In this document: in pieces, positions 44,418-56,086 of the stretch | Layout: every line of letters starts with the position of its first letter | Numbering within the stretch: position 1 is the first letter of the stretch | Notes under the pieces: model-generated | What the model was told of the DNA's origin: nothing | The model's input: only the letters and a program-made list of their open reading frames with translations | The model's database searches: none | Assembly (NCBI GenBank): GCA_902806595.1 | Contig: CADCXC010000037.1 | Location: 3,038,001-3,102,000, forward strand | Length of the DNA: 64,000 nt | Reading direction: 5' to 3' | Origin: Pyrenopolyporus hunteri | Lineage: Eukaryota; Ascomycota; Sordariomycetes; Xylariales; Hypoxylaceae | Translations under genes and position numbers: made by a program

Positions 44418-45433
44418 CTATTGCCCCGCAGTAGCCTTTTCCCACGTCTCCGCGACAATCTTCCAATAGCGTTGGCCATCGGTCCTCATATGTGACACAT
44501 GTGGACTACGTTCGAACAGCTCTGTCCGTACTATGAATCCCTTTGATGAAGCCTGCTCGGCGTGCATCTCGATGTGCTTATGATCGACCATGCTATCGGC
44601 CGTGCCGTATATATACGAGCGGTTTGTTTGCTTGACTAAATCCACGTCGTTCAGAACTCTCCAGTTTTTCGAAAAGAGATCCTCGCCGGATATCACTCTC
44701 AAGGGGTTACGCCAAATCCAGAGGGAGATGGTGAGTGCAATGACAAAGGGAGCCGCGATCAGCCGAAAGAAGCCCCCAGGGAGGTTTATCATGAAGACCC
44801 TGTAAGTTGAAGGAGCCGAAAACAGCCCTGGACAGGAATCGTACACTGCCGCATGGAGCGGAAAGGCGCGGCCGGTTCGAGAAGGGAATAGTTGGTATAG
44901 CGCCTGGATGCTGGTCGACCCGCCATTCGAGAATACGTGCTACGCATATGTTAGGATTCATGGAGTAGCCCAGTTCTAGCATTTCACTTTCTCCAGACAT
45001 AAGTTCCCTCAAGATGGTCAAATCGTGAGGGTCGTGAGGGTTGGCTGCACCATGTCTCTATACATACCGCTAAGATTTCCGGCTTGGAAGGCGATGCCGA
45101 CAGAACCCCGGACTCAAGCAGGGAACGGAGGTATACGTAAGCAGGCTCGATAGCTTCCCGTGTAAGAGATGGAAAGACGGATTCTTTGAAGACAAACTTG
45201 ACGAGTAGAATTCTAGACGTAGGATATAAGGCCTGATAGTATGTGATGTATTTAGCAATGTGCAAGTCCCGGGCGTCCATCCAGGAGGCTACGAGAATAA
45301 GCCTCGGGGCCCTTGAGCCGGCGGATTGCTGTGCCACGGCAGGCTCAGGTTCGTATGAATATACGAAGGGCGATAACTTCTTCATCATTGATAGAGGTCG
45401 AGCCACAGGAGTGACACGTTGGTTTGACGCCAT
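44418..45433 (-). CDS. DUF829 (TMEM53/PaxU-like) alpha/beta-hydrolase family protein
   Basis: Two exons, 45433-45068 and 44939-44418, joined in phase 0 across a 128-nt intron (GTATGT...GTAG), give 295 residues. The family signature is APRLILVASWMDARDLHIAK followed by YYQALYPTSRILLVKF. The nucleophile-elbow region, rebuilt by splicing, reads HVFSNGGSTSI. The C-terminal part has YIYGTADSMVDHKHIEMHAE and ends with the typical SPHVSHMRTDGQRYWKIVAE, which supplies a candidate catalytic His. Members include PaxU of the paxilline cluster, but most copies in fungi lie outside any cluster, and here no prenyltransferase, terpene cyclase or P450 is nearby. A hydrophobic segment (about 205-225: FFRLIAAPFVIALTISLWIW) may be membrane-associated. 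The reaction is not known. Confidence 0.9.
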
Positions 45434-45614
45434 TCTCTCGGGAGTTTATGCTTCGGGGGAGATGCCGATATTTTTGTTTTATTTTATTTTATTTTATTTT
45501 ATTTTTTTACAAAAAAAGAAAAGGTATTGTAGCCTATGTACATATGGCGCTCTGGGTTAACAGCTATGGGGGCATATGTGATACGTAGGCCCCTAACATC
45601 GAATACTACTCATA

Positions 45615-46255
45615 TGTACCTAGGTACCTAGGTACCTAGGCAGGCGCGTCTAGCCTACTAGCCTATACCTACATGTACCTAGGTAGGTAGATACTTGGAC
45701 CTACCTATATATTCAATTCCGGTGTGATTGGAAGGAGGCCACCTTACCTACCTAGGTAGTATAAGCACTTGGCATTCTTACTCCACGGTTCTAACATTAC
45801 CTGGTAGTTGAAGTAAATGTACCCCGACCCCCAAATTCCATGTCATCAATGGAAGGATCCATGTGTGATTCATGTCCAGGTACATACACAAATGTAGACT
45901 CCTATTTGTCTTGCAAGTTCGTTCGTGAAAGAAGGGACGAGGTAGGAAAGTAAAATCCCTTTCATCACCATACCTACCTAGGTAGGTACCTACCTTACCT
46001 GCCTACCCACCCAACTACCTACCTACCTACCTCTTATGTATGTATAAATCGATCTGCAAGACAAGACTAGCGGCATATTGAGCCTCAAGTGTTTGCCTAG
46101 GTAGGTACCCCGCCATCTAAATACCTGGTTTGGAAATCTGTATGTAGTGGAATTCATGGGATTTGCTATGAGTTTACATTTAAAGATACCTAAGACAGGG
46201 ACCCTACCTACCTGAGATTCGTGCCTACCTGGTACCTAGGTACCTAGGTATCTAC
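45615..46255. repeat. Densest GGTACC/CCTAGG/(TACC)n cluster
   Basis: GTACCTAGGTACCTAGGTAC at about 45617, GTACCTAGGTAGGTAG at about 45676, CCTACCTAGGTAGTA at about 45749, CCTACCTAGGTAGGTACC at about 45973, a TACC run at about 46015-46032, and GGTACCTAGGTACCTAGG at about 46230 lie within 650 bp. Confidence 0.85.
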
Positions 46256-47722
46256 TAGACACATGCACCTATGGCGTTCATCCTCTCCGATCAATTTCTT
46301 ACGGTGATAACAATACACCCAAATCGTACTTTTCCACAATCAGACTTCCTATCGCTCCGGACGATGACACTTTATTCCTCATGCTTAACAAATGACGAGA
46401 CGACTATATCCGCCATAATTATTCCCGTACAGCCCTAGTGAGTAGACATCGTGACGACCCGAATCGTAGCTAACGTTCCTAACTGATACGGCTCGACGAG
46501 GAGGGTTTGGTAGTGGAATTCGTAAAACTAGGGCGGGAGCGCCTTCGCTGCCGTGAATTAAATCCAACGGCGCGTAGCTCGGTCCCTGGGGCCGTTACTA
46601 TGAGAACTGCTACAGCAAGCGGCTGCTGAGGTCATGCATGGTGCTTTTTAAAGGTAGGATGGATTACTTTTGTTCTCGTCGCAGATGACCCGGGGCTTCT
46701 TTCAATTATGGGCCAATCACGGCTTGGTGCGATAGGAACTACGAAGCCTAAGGATCGCCAACCGACGGAGACACGAAGGCGCAACGCTGGGACGCATTTT
46801 ATCCCATATTCAGCCATCCCCTCCTGGTCCGGATTGGTCTTGATGCGCTAGAATTAGAAAGGCCATTAAGGCCGTTGCCGCGTCATGGCACCAAACGTAT
46901 CAGGGCTGGCCCGCGTCGGCAGTAATCGTGTCTGCTAGAGGCGCCGGAGATGTCGGCAGTGCTCCCAGGTGGGATATGATGAGAGAGGAGAAGATAAAAG
47001 AAAGAGGGATATTCGGGAGGATTCGGTTGCGGATAGACGGGTTCATATATCGGCTTGGAGAGAGAAGAGGTCCCTAATTGGAGATCCCGGTGAGTTGCCG
47101 AATATTTCATGTATTTGATTTCGACGCTCAAGTGGTGTATCACCGTCAATCTGGTACCAACCTAGGTAGGTAGGTAAGTAGGTATTCATTCTTCACTTCT
47201 CTCTTATGTCCCGGAGAAATGGTGAGGAAAGGGTGAGGAAAAGAGAAGACGCCAAATATTGACGGGGTTAGTATATGTTTCTGCAAACCGCAGCAGTTGC
47301 ACTAGGTACATACCTAGGTACCTACCTACCGATGCAAGGAAGCATGGAAAATTCTCAGATCTCGTGCCCGTCGTTGTCTTTGGCAACTCAGCCGGATCAA
47401 GGTTGCATAACTAAAGGTGGCTAGGGCCGAAGACGCTAGTTGGGTCTAGCTTGTGAGTGTCTCTGCATATACCTATATACCTAGGTACCTACCTTAGGTA
47501 GGTAGGTGGTAGGTATACATTCACGTAGGTATGTCGCCCGGCTTGGGGTACCTACATATCTACCTAGGTACGAAAGTTCTATCTGGAACTTAAAAGACTC
47601 GGGAAAGGACATTCCATTGGCTCATTCGGCTTCCCCTCATTGGTCCCTGTGCCCCGCTACCCCGATAAAGCGGGTTCTCCTTGTCAATGCGGGGCCTGTT
47701 GCTTGCCTGCACGTTATTGCCT

Positions 47723-47725
<3 letters not shown>

Positions 47726-47756
<31 letters not shown>
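47726..47756 (+). repeat. Poly(T) homopolymer, 31 nt
   Basis: An uninterrupted T run lies about 600 bp upstream of the PFK-2/FBPase-2 ATG. It directly abuts the block CCTAGG. Confidence 0.9.
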
Positions 47757-48353
47757 CTTCTTTGGTGCTTCCGGGTTACCTATGTATGTCGGGTGTATGT
47801 ACCTACCTAACTAACCCCCGGCAGCTCTACCCGGCTATCCTCCTTGGGCTTGCCTGCCTCGTGCGGATACTAGGTACATATACTATATGTGGTACACGTA
47901 CCTACTTGACCGAGTACTTGGGTACCTACCTCGTGCCTAGACCCTTGTTGCTGGTTCCTGAGAATCCCGGTGGTGTATCCAATCGCGTTTTGACGGTGAC
48001 GGAATCTTGTGCATCACCGCAACTTTCCCACTCATCGTCTCTTCTCCCCCTTCTGCATGCAACGCTGCCTCATCCGTCCAGCCCTTTTCTCATTACCCCG
48101 TCGAAAGCAAAGGACGAAATCTATATCGTCGGCTGTTTTTAACACCTGACCATTGAGACTACAATACCATACCGCAGCGTACCATACCAACGCCGTATCT
48201 GATCCGATCCCCTTTTCCCCCGGACCTGTCACTCGTCCTCGGCCTGCGTCTTTCGTGCTCGCTCTCCCATCCTATGCTCCCTGCCTCACATGCGTTCGCT
48301 GCTCAAGGCTACGCCTATACTCACATATTTGCCGTATTGGAAAGTCTGAAGCC

Positions 48354-49881
48354 ATGGCACCAAGCACTAACGGCCGCGCCGTCCAGGCCGAGGACACCAA
48401 GATCTGCGTCGTCATGGTCGGCTTACCTGCACGGGGGAAGAGCTACATAGCACAGAAGGGTAACCCTCCCCCTTTCTCGTTTAGCAATGATCGTAAAACC
48501 TGAGCAAGCTGACTCGTCTTGCTCCCCACCCAAAGCCCAGCGTTATCTCCAATGGCTCTCGATTGATGCCAAGACCTTCAACGTCGGCAATTACCGCCGT
48601 CATGATGCCCCCCAACCGTCGGCTGATTTCTTCGATATAAGCAACGCCGAAGGAGAGCGGAGACGTCGTGCTGCCGCAGAGGCTGCTATTGCTGACATGC
48701 TGGGCTGGTTCCGTCAGGGCGGCGTGATTGGTATCCTCGATGCTACCAATTCCACCAAGGAACGCAGGAAATGGGTCTATGATCTGTGTACCCGCGAGGG
48801 CATCGAAGTCCTGTTCGTTGAGTCCAAGTGCGACGACGAGAACCTCATAATGGCCAACATCCGGGATGTCAAGACCACCAGCCCGGACTACAAGGGCCAG
48901 GACCCGGAAAAAGCTGCCCTCGATTTCCGCAATCGCATCAAGAACTACGAGAAGGTGTACAAAACCATCGATGCTGACGGTGATGAGAGTCAATACACCT
49001 ACCTCAAGATTATGGACGTCGGAGCCCAGGTCATTATCAACCGCATACAGGACTATCTGCAGAGTCGGGTTGTCTACTATCTCATGAACCTTCATATTCG
49101 TCCCCGATCCGTATGGCTCTCGAGGCACGGCGAATCGTTGTACAATCTTTATGGACGAATCGGAGGAGATGCGGACCTATCTCCACGAGGGCATCTATAT
49201 GCCAAGAAGCTACCTGAACTAGTCCGCCAGTCTGTCGGTGTAAGTTGAGCTGGAGTTGATATTTCGTGCTATTACACCCCGAGTAAATTTCAATAGCTTC
49301 ACTCGAAGTAAGATCTAACATATGCTCTCTAGGATGATCGCCCCCTCACAGTATGGACCTCGACCCTGAAGCGCACGATACAGACAGCTCGCTACCTACC
49401 CGAGAACTACAACCAGCTGCAGTGGAAAGCGTTGGACGAGCTCGACGCGGGCGTCTGCGACGGCATGACGTACCAGGAGATCAAGGACGTCTACCCGGAG
49501 GACTTCGTAGCGCGCGACGAGGACAAGTATAACTACCGGTACCGCGGTGGCGAGTCGTACCGCGATGTCGTCATTCGTCTCGAGCCCATCATTATGGAAC
49601 TTGAGCGATCCGAGGACATCCTCATCATTACCCACCAGGCTATCCTCCGCTGCATCTATGCATACTTCATGAAGAAAGACCAATCCCGTAGCCCCTGGAT
49701 GAACGTCCCGCTTCATTGCCTCATCAAGCTAACACCACGCGCCTACGGCACTGACGAGGAGAGGTATCAGGCTGATATTCCCGCCGTAAGCACGTGGCGC
49801 GGCAAGGGCAGCACCGCCAAGCACGAAGATCCCATCCCGGAGGCTAATATGGGGTGCGCTCCGGCAGCATCTACCCACTAA
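48354..49881 (+). CDS. 6-phosphofructo-2-kinase/fructose-2,6-bisphosphatase
   Basis: Three exons, 48354-48459, 48536-49239 and 49333-49881, give 452 residues. Introns are 48460-48535 (76 nt) and 49240-49332 (93 nt, GTAAGT). The frames join as YIAQK/AQRYLQWL and RQSVG/DDRPLTVW. The kinase half has Walker A GLPARGKS (23-30) and FNVGNYRR. The phosphatase half is of the histidine phosphatase superfamily: RHGES with phospho-acceptor H233, acid E306 in LDELDAGVCDGMTYQEI, and H371 in IITHQAILRCIYA. All catalytic residues are present, so both activities should be intact, unlike some yeast isoforms in which one half is dead. The enzyme sets cytosolic fructose-2,6-bisphosphate, activating phosphofructokinase and blocking fructose-1,6-bisphosphatase. 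The long regulatory N-terminus found in yeast Pfk26 is absent. The leader upstream is C/T-rich. Confidence 0.97.
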
Positions 49882-50600
49882 GTGTCTATCTCGGCGGCCT
49901 TCGGTATCATGACCATGATGATGAAATAAAGGATGGGGAAGGGCAATCACCATCAGCTAGACGATCCGGCGGGCTGGTTATAAAGGCGCACTAATGGAGA
50001 AACTATACATGTACCGGCTATTTTTGCAGCCGGCTTTGTGGATAAAAAGAGGTTGCTGCATATTAATATAGAGTGGGGAGGGGGCTTGCTTGCATGGATT
50101 ACGTGCCGAATGTTGTAAATATATTTACCTATATATCCCGTGGGCATCGGCTCGATGGTGGCGGACGAGAGAAACAAAACAAGTTACCAACCTCGATAAT
50201 GTCACTCATTCCTCTTCCCCAGCACACTCATCCAGTCTGCATGACGTGGGAAGCTGACGTTCACGGTAGAATTACATGCAGGCCCCTTCAGGTAGGAGGC
50301 GGAGTTAGTATAGCAATGTCTATATCACCTGATAGGCGCGGGAATGTTTTGAGTTGAAGCGAGCTGCGATTACCCTCAGGATCGGACGTGAGTATGTTGA
50401 ATACCACGTCAGGTCCCCGTTTTCTTCTAGGCTACTTCGATACTCTTCTTTATGCACGCCATACCGCCAACGCCTCGAGATGTGAAAGATACAGGAACTA
50501 TACAACATCCACTACGCGAGAGGCACCTTATTCAACACCGCTCGAACCACCCAGTTACGGATTGAGGATACCGCGTATGGTTACTTGCTCCCATGGCGAC
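49882..50600. other. Convergent intergenic spacer
   Basis: It holds the 3' flanks of PFK-2/FBPase-2 and the small secreted protein gene. Nothing else is recognised. Confidence 0.5.
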
Positions 50601-51321
50601 CTAGCAGACGTCATAGGTAGGCAGACTACGGCCCTGGTAGATGAAGCCGGCCTGCCATTGCGGGGTGTCCCGGCTAACAATAGTGCCGACCTGGCCGTTG
50701 GCGACGCATAGGCCTTCAGTTGAGACGAGTTGGTTGGCGACAAAGGTCGTGTCGGTACTTAGTTGCTGGCATAGGGCACAGAAGAAGCCCCAACATGTCC
50801 CGTACTGGAATAGCAGGCAGGCGTTTGGAGCTATGATGAGTGGCTGGTCTAGAGCAAACACTTCATCGATTATATTATTGCAGTCGCTGTCGCTTGGGAA
50901 AGGGTTCTAGAGATGAGAAAGGAGAATGTCAGTGAACGGAGTACGGAGGACGAAACAATCCCGGTGCGTGTTCAATTTGAGCTTCGAGCCATGACTCCGC
51001 CGAGTTGTGACTTGAACCTAGCGGGCAGTAACTAGGGGGCAGGGAGGTAGTGAGAGAAAAGAGGAGACAAACCGAGTTCCTGCACTCATAAAAGTCACCA
51101 GGAGAGGATTGACGCGATGCCAGAGCCGGCCTCGAGTCCAAGTTGACGAGGTGCTCAGGGAGCTGCTTCAAGTTGACCGTATCGAGTTTTAGCGAGGGAG
51201 TAACGATGTCAGGATTATACGACGGCTGCGGGCGTCGGGCTTGCTTTTGAGCATGGTCAAACCCCTCCACCGCGGAAGCGGCAAAGCTGGCAATCAAAGT
51301 CAGGAAGAAGGATGGCTTCAT
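50601..51321 (-). CDS. Small secreted cysteine-containing protein (184 aa)
   Basis: Two exons, 51321-51073 and 50906-50601, joined in phase 0 across a 166-nt intron (GTTTGT...TCTAG), give 184 residues. A signal peptide covers about residues 1-20 (FFLTLIASFAASAVEG). A pro-like region rich in Leu/Pro follows to about 70. The mature part holds eight cysteines: ECRNS, DCNN, ACLLF, GTCWGFFCALC (three), LCVANG and the C-terminal residue. An even number fits four disulfides. The block CLLFQYGTCWGFFCALCQ with QWQAGFIYQG and PTYDVC at the end is familiar from fungal secreted proteins of unknown role. It could be an effector-like or wall-associated protein; that is inference. No catalytic motif is seen. 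The donor GTTTGT is weaker than others here. Confidence 0.8.
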
Positions 51322-53361
51322 AGTGGTGGAAGTTTCAATTGCGTGATTAGGAGTGATCGACAGAGGCTGATATTTCCCGGGAACTGGGACGATATCTATC
51401 CCGACTGGGGGAAAATGTGCATACTTTTTATACTGCTTCCCCTCGGATATTCCATACGCTTGGCTTGCAGACGGACGACGAACGGATGGGAATATAGCCC
51501 GACGTACGGTAACCCTCGAGCCCTAGGACCTGCCGGATGAGGCATTGGACGTTCTCGCCCTGGTGGGCAGATGATAGCTCGCGGTCGAGACCTCATCATA
51601 TCTCAGCTCGTGGTCGATCTGGAGACTGGTTATGATGTTTACACCCATGCTCTCTCCGGGCGATGGATGTGCCGGCCCTACCAGTCGAAATCCTGTTATG
51701 ACCTAAGCCTCGCAACCCCTAGCATGGGCCAATGATTTCAGGCTTGCTCAGCAGCTTGTAAGGCGCCGAGCTCCACCTCAGCCGTCGCTATCGTGTCCCC
51801 ATGGCACATCCTTGCGGAGCTCTACCAAAGGATGCTCCAGAGAGCCGGGCACGTCCGAGTGTCGGCCGTGTGATGCGACATGATCCAAGTGATAGCTTGG
51901 GCTTACCATCGCCTCACAGCTACCATATTGAGATGTTTCTTTGCAACAGTGTCACATCACATTGCAACGTGGTACTGGCGTCCAAGTCCAATAGGACTGG
52001 GACACGGGAAACGGATACGGGGAAAAGGGGGCGTATTTTCGGCCGATAATCGTAAGCCAAACCCACTACAGCTAGGGGGATAGGCTGACTCTGATGAGGA
52101 TAGTGTGAACAGGAGCGAGAGGAGGGCTTCTTTAAGGGGAGGACCCTTATGAACACACTCGGCGACGTGAACACATCAAATAGCTGTAAGGAGCTGTTAC
52201 TGGATTTACCCTGAGGTAACCCAGATAGCGGGTATGATTCCCCACGGCAGAGTCTCTGGCAACCTAGATATCAAACAACCTATCCAACAATCTATCGGAC
52301 GGGGACGGCTGCCCCCCGCCCCGCATATGGAGTCCTTAACATCAATCTATCCCACGCTGGTCATGAGATATACTCGGTACCGAGGATCTAATTTTGAAAG
52401 CACCAGCAGTGCCGCGGCCAGAGCACCTGGGTGGATGCATCTTGAAGCTTCGATGAGAAAGGCGCGTGAGCATTTGATATGGGGGTTCGGACGCGAGCCA
52501 GAACAAGGAAGAAGGACGTCAACTTTATCCGTGAATTTATCCAGTGCAACGGTACTCAGCTGCAATGCACCCCAACCTGCGACCTCGCATTCGAGAACGT
52601 TGAGGCAATAAATAATAGGTGAGACAAGCACCCAGCAGCCTGGAAGGATTTAGTAGGTAATAAGAACCAAGAGCAGGGTCCGGTAGTGCTTTCATTTAGA
52701 ATATGCTCGTAATATCAGCTGCAGCATCAGCATAGACCGAGGGATACCCGGTGCCAAGGACGGGAGAGGGTAGCCTAAGGTATAATGAAGGTAAGTATGA
52801 GCTTGTATTCTTACTCAACAGAAATGACAGAAGGGAAAGAGAGATAAAAAAAAAGAAAAGGGGAGAGGGGAAAAGGGGGGGTAGAGGAGTATGGAGGGCT
52901 AATTGAAGTCTTCAATAGCAAGTTATTCTCAGCACTGGACGGGATTCTAACGATCGTAAAATAATAGATACCTACCTAGGTATATACCAAAATTTGAACC
53001 ATTTTGTATTTAATAGTTCTCTTGCTGTGGATATAGATATGCGTGCGTAACTAAGGTATTATGGTATTCCGACAGGGCGTGGGTGATAAAATGGAATGAA
53101 GTGAAGTGAAGTGAAGAAGTGAAGTGAAATGAAATGCAAGTGGAGCAAATATCGGGAGGTTGACCATGTACCTATGTATACCTTTACCTTTACATGTATG
53201 GGAGAGGTATATATGTGGTTCATGTATTTTGTAATCCGTGCAGCCACGCAGCCGTTTGGGACCCATTTTTACATTAGCCACAACCGGGGGTAAAATCCAA
53301 TGCCAAATAACTTTCTTATCAAGCTCTCTTTTTTCTTATCCTATCGATAACGAGATGAATG
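51322..53361. other. Intergenic spacer
   Basis: It carries the promoter of the small secreted protein gene and a spacer. GAAGT repeats are at about 53090-53130, and a purine-rich stretch is at 52845-52885. Reading frames at 51801-52049 and 52234-52631 have no recognisable features. The right end abuts a TIR element. Confidence 0.5.
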
Positions 53362-53939
53362 CACGCCGGACCATAAGCAATTTTTCCGCCAAACCGCCAA
53401 TTCAAAGAATTTCTAGATGTCAGACCCACTTTAATTACAGGGGTACGCTAAAGTTATAGGGCTTACAGCGCTATTCTCCCCTTACCTTCAGGGCATCTCA
53501 TTGTACCTAGGTACCTCGCGATTATGTAATCCAGTCTTCAAAAAGTACGTATCGAAGCATTACTCAATTACCTACCCACGTACGCATTATTCAATTACAA
53601 CCTGTCGAATAGCGACAATCCTATGCGATTAAATATAGTAATCGCTTCAATTAATGATTAATCCTATTTAGAAAGAGGTAGGTTTTAAATGGCTCAGTGG
53701 TGTTGCATAAGTATAATAAGTGTGTAAAGCGCGTATGGTTGAAAGATTTGTATGTGGCAGGCTTCATAGTGGTATCAAGCGCTATAAGCCCTATATTTAC
53801 AGGGAGATTTAGTGGTTGTATGCGCTGTAAGCCCTATAGCTTTAGCGCACCCCTGTAATTAAAGTGGATCTTCAACTTGAATTTCTAGAAATTCTTTGAA
53901 TTGGCGGTTTGGCGGAAAAATTGCTTATGGTCCGGCGTG
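53362..53939. mobile_element. 578-bp non-autonomous element with long terminal inverted repeats (MITE-like)
   Basis: The outer 55 bp (53362-53416) are a perfect inverted repeat of 53885-53939, starting CACGCCGGACCATAAGC. After a short divergent spacer the inverted repeat resumes for about 47 bp (CCACTTTAATTACAGGGG, then GCTAAAG and TATAGGGCTTACAGCGC) with only a few mismatches, so each arm is about 110 bp. The right arm also carries a second, direct, degenerate copy of the AGCGCTRTAAGCCCTATA block at about 53779-53810. There is no coding capacity. TGAA occurs near both outer ends, but the target duplication is not certain. The element ends 155 bp upstream of the HAS1 ATG. Confidence 0.85.
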
Positions 53940-53948
53940 TGAAGAGCC

Positions 53949-53968
53949 AAAAAAAAAAAAAAAAAAAA
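53949..53968 (+). repeat. Poly(A) homopolymer, 20 nt
   Basis: A run of 20 A begins ten bases after the TIR element, between it and the HAS1 ATG, followed by an A/G-rich stretch. Confidence 0.85.
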
Positions 53969-54094
53969 GAAAGGAAAAAAAAATCCGCAAAGACTTGAAG
54001 ACCAGCAAAGGTTGACATCCCACTTCCCCGACTCGACACATCGATTCCTCCCTATACAACCTAGTAGCTCCCCCGCGATTGTTTATCTGCAAAC

Positions 54095-56086
54095 ATGGAT
54101 TCAGTTAAGCAGAGCAAAAAGAGAAAGTTCAAGGACGCAAATAGCGTCAAGGGAGTCGAGAAAAAGTCCAAGGCGCTTCCCGCCAGGGCGCCCAAGCCGA
54201 AAAAATTGAAGCGAGCCACGCCCGAGATTGCCGCCGAATCCTCGAGCGACGACTCTGAGGCGGAGGACGACATCCAAGATGGGGAATTAGCCATCGGGGA
54301 GGATGGGGATAGCTCTGATGGGGACGATATGGAAGAAGATGCGAGGGAAAATTCCGAATTAAATAAGAGAGTCGAAGCAGCGAACGCCGAGGATGAAGAC
54401 ACCGGTCAGAATCCCCAGAACACAGACCTGCCTACCGATAGCGCCACCAACAGCGCTATCTCCTCCCTTCAAACCGCAATTGGTTCCGACGCGCAAAACT
54501 TCGCCGACCTGAACCTGTCCGAAAAGACGACCAAGGCCATCAAAGAAGATATGGGCTTCGAAAAGATGACAACGATACAACGGAGAGCAATCCCACCTCT
54601 GCTGGCCGGCCGCGACGTGCTTGGCGCGGCGAAGACGGGGAGTGGAAAGACGCTGGCCTTCTTGATCCCCGCCGTCGAAATGTTAAGCGCGCTTCGGTTC
54701 AAGCCCCGAAACGGAACCGGCGTTATCGTCGTCTCTCCCACCAGGGAATTGGCGTTGCAGATCTTCGGCGTCGCCCGCGAGCTGATGGCGCATCACTCCC
54801 AGACCTACGGAATAGTCATCGGGGGAGCAAACCGCAGAGCAGAAGCGGACAAGTTATCAAAGGGAGTAAACCTTCTTATCGCGACACCGGGAAGGCTCTT
54901 GGATCACCTACAGAATACCCCCTTTGTCTTTAAGAACCTCAAGTCTCTTGTGATCGACGAAGCCGACCGGATATTAGAGATAGGTTTCGAAGATGAGATG
55001 CGGCAGATCATCAAGATTCTCCCAAACGAGGGCAGGCAAACTATGCTCTTCTCCGCGACACAAACGACCAAGGTTGAAGACCTCGCGAGGATTTCCCTTC
55101 GACCAGGGCCCCTCTACATCAACGTCGATGAAGAGAGTACTAGCTCTACCGTCGCAGGGCTCGAACAAGGATACGTTACCTGCGACGCTGACAAGCGATT
55201 TTTGCTTCTTTTTTCGTTTTTAAAGCGGAATCTGAAGAAGAAGGTCATCGTATTCTTCTCTAGCTGCGCAAGTGTCAACTACTACGCCGAGCTCTTGAAT
55301 TACATCGACCTGTAAGTTATCGTCTCCCGCCTTCGCCCCCGACCGCTACCTCCCCGCATAGTTTATGGTGGAAATAGAACATCGCAATCCCTCCCCTTTT
55401 TCTCTAATCGGTCATAGGCTAATTGCAATATCGCAGGCCTTGTCTATCTCTCCACGGTAAGCAGAAGCAACAGAAACGGACAAATACGTTCTTCGAGTTC
55501 TGCAACGCCAAAACCGGTATTCTTCTATGCACGGACGTTGCTGCTCGTGGTTTAGATGTAAGTGATCGCGATTAAATCCCGAGTCGATATGTCGCTGAAC
55601 GTACGACAGATCCCGGCCGTCGACTACATAGTGCAGTTCGACCCCCCCGACGACCCCCGCGATTACATTCACCGGGTCGGCCGAACAGCACGCGGCGCGA
55701 ATTCTAAGGGCCGTAGCCTCCTCTTCCTACAACCCCACGAGCTCGGTTTCTTGTCGCACCTGAAGGAGGCTCGCGTGCCCGTTCTCGAATACGAATTTCC
55801 GGCGAAGAAGATCTTGAACGTCTCCTCGCAGCTCGAAAAACTTATCTCACAGAACTATTATCTCAATCAAAGCGCTAAGGAAGGTTACCGGTCATATCTA
55901 CACGCTTACGCGAGCCACAGCTTACGTTCCGTATTCGATATTCATAAGTTGGATCTAGCGAAGGTTGCCAAGAGTTTCGGCTTCACTACGCCTCCCCGAA
56001 TTGACCTCACGTTGGGCGCAAGCATGAGCAGGGACAAGAAGACGCAAGGAAGAAGAGCCTATGGAAGCCAGCCCAGACAAGCGTAG
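54095..56086 (+). CDS. HAS1: DEAD-box ATP-dependent RNA helicase Has1
   Basis: Three exons, 54095-55311, 55437-55557 and 55610-56086, give 604 residues. Introns are 55312-55436 (125 nt, GTAAGT) and 55558-55609 (52 nt, GTAAGT). After a Lys-rich, acidic N-terminal extension come the helicase motifs: Q-motif region FEKMTTIQ, motif I AAKTGSGKT (178-186), PTRELA (215-220), TPGRL (264-268), DEAD (288-291), SAT (320-322), then FFSSC, LCTDVAARGLD at the second splice, and HRVGRTARG. The C-terminal domain PHELGFLSHLKEARVPVLEY and SQNYYLNQSAKEGYRSYLHA, followed by FDIHKLDLAKVAKSFGFTTP, is diagnostic for Has1. Has1 works in the nucleolus and nucleoplasm in 40S and 60S ribosome assembly, including snoRNA release. 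Intron acceptors include CGCAG and GACAG. A TIR element and poly(A) tract occupy the near promoter. Confidence 0.97.

Larger units (their letters stand above)
45434..48353. other. Divergent intergenic region, repeat-rich
   Basis: This is the shared upstream region of the DUF829 gene (-) and PFK-2/FBPase-2 (+). It contains TTTTA tandem repeats (45476-45507), dense GGTACC/CCTAGG clusters (45615-45770, 45970-46110, 46200-46255, 47160-47180, 47305-47330, 47470-47580), a 31-nt poly(T) and a C/T-rich leader from about 48000. No gene is supported. Confidence 0.55.

Noticed and set aside
45615..46255. Possible CRISPR-like array
   Set aside because: Blocks are short, palindromic, of irregular spacing and without unique spacers of constant length; the host is a eukaryote.
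48481..49128. 215-codon antisense frame in PFK-2/FBPase-2
   Set aside because: It is opposite the well-conserved kinase half and has no recognisable content.
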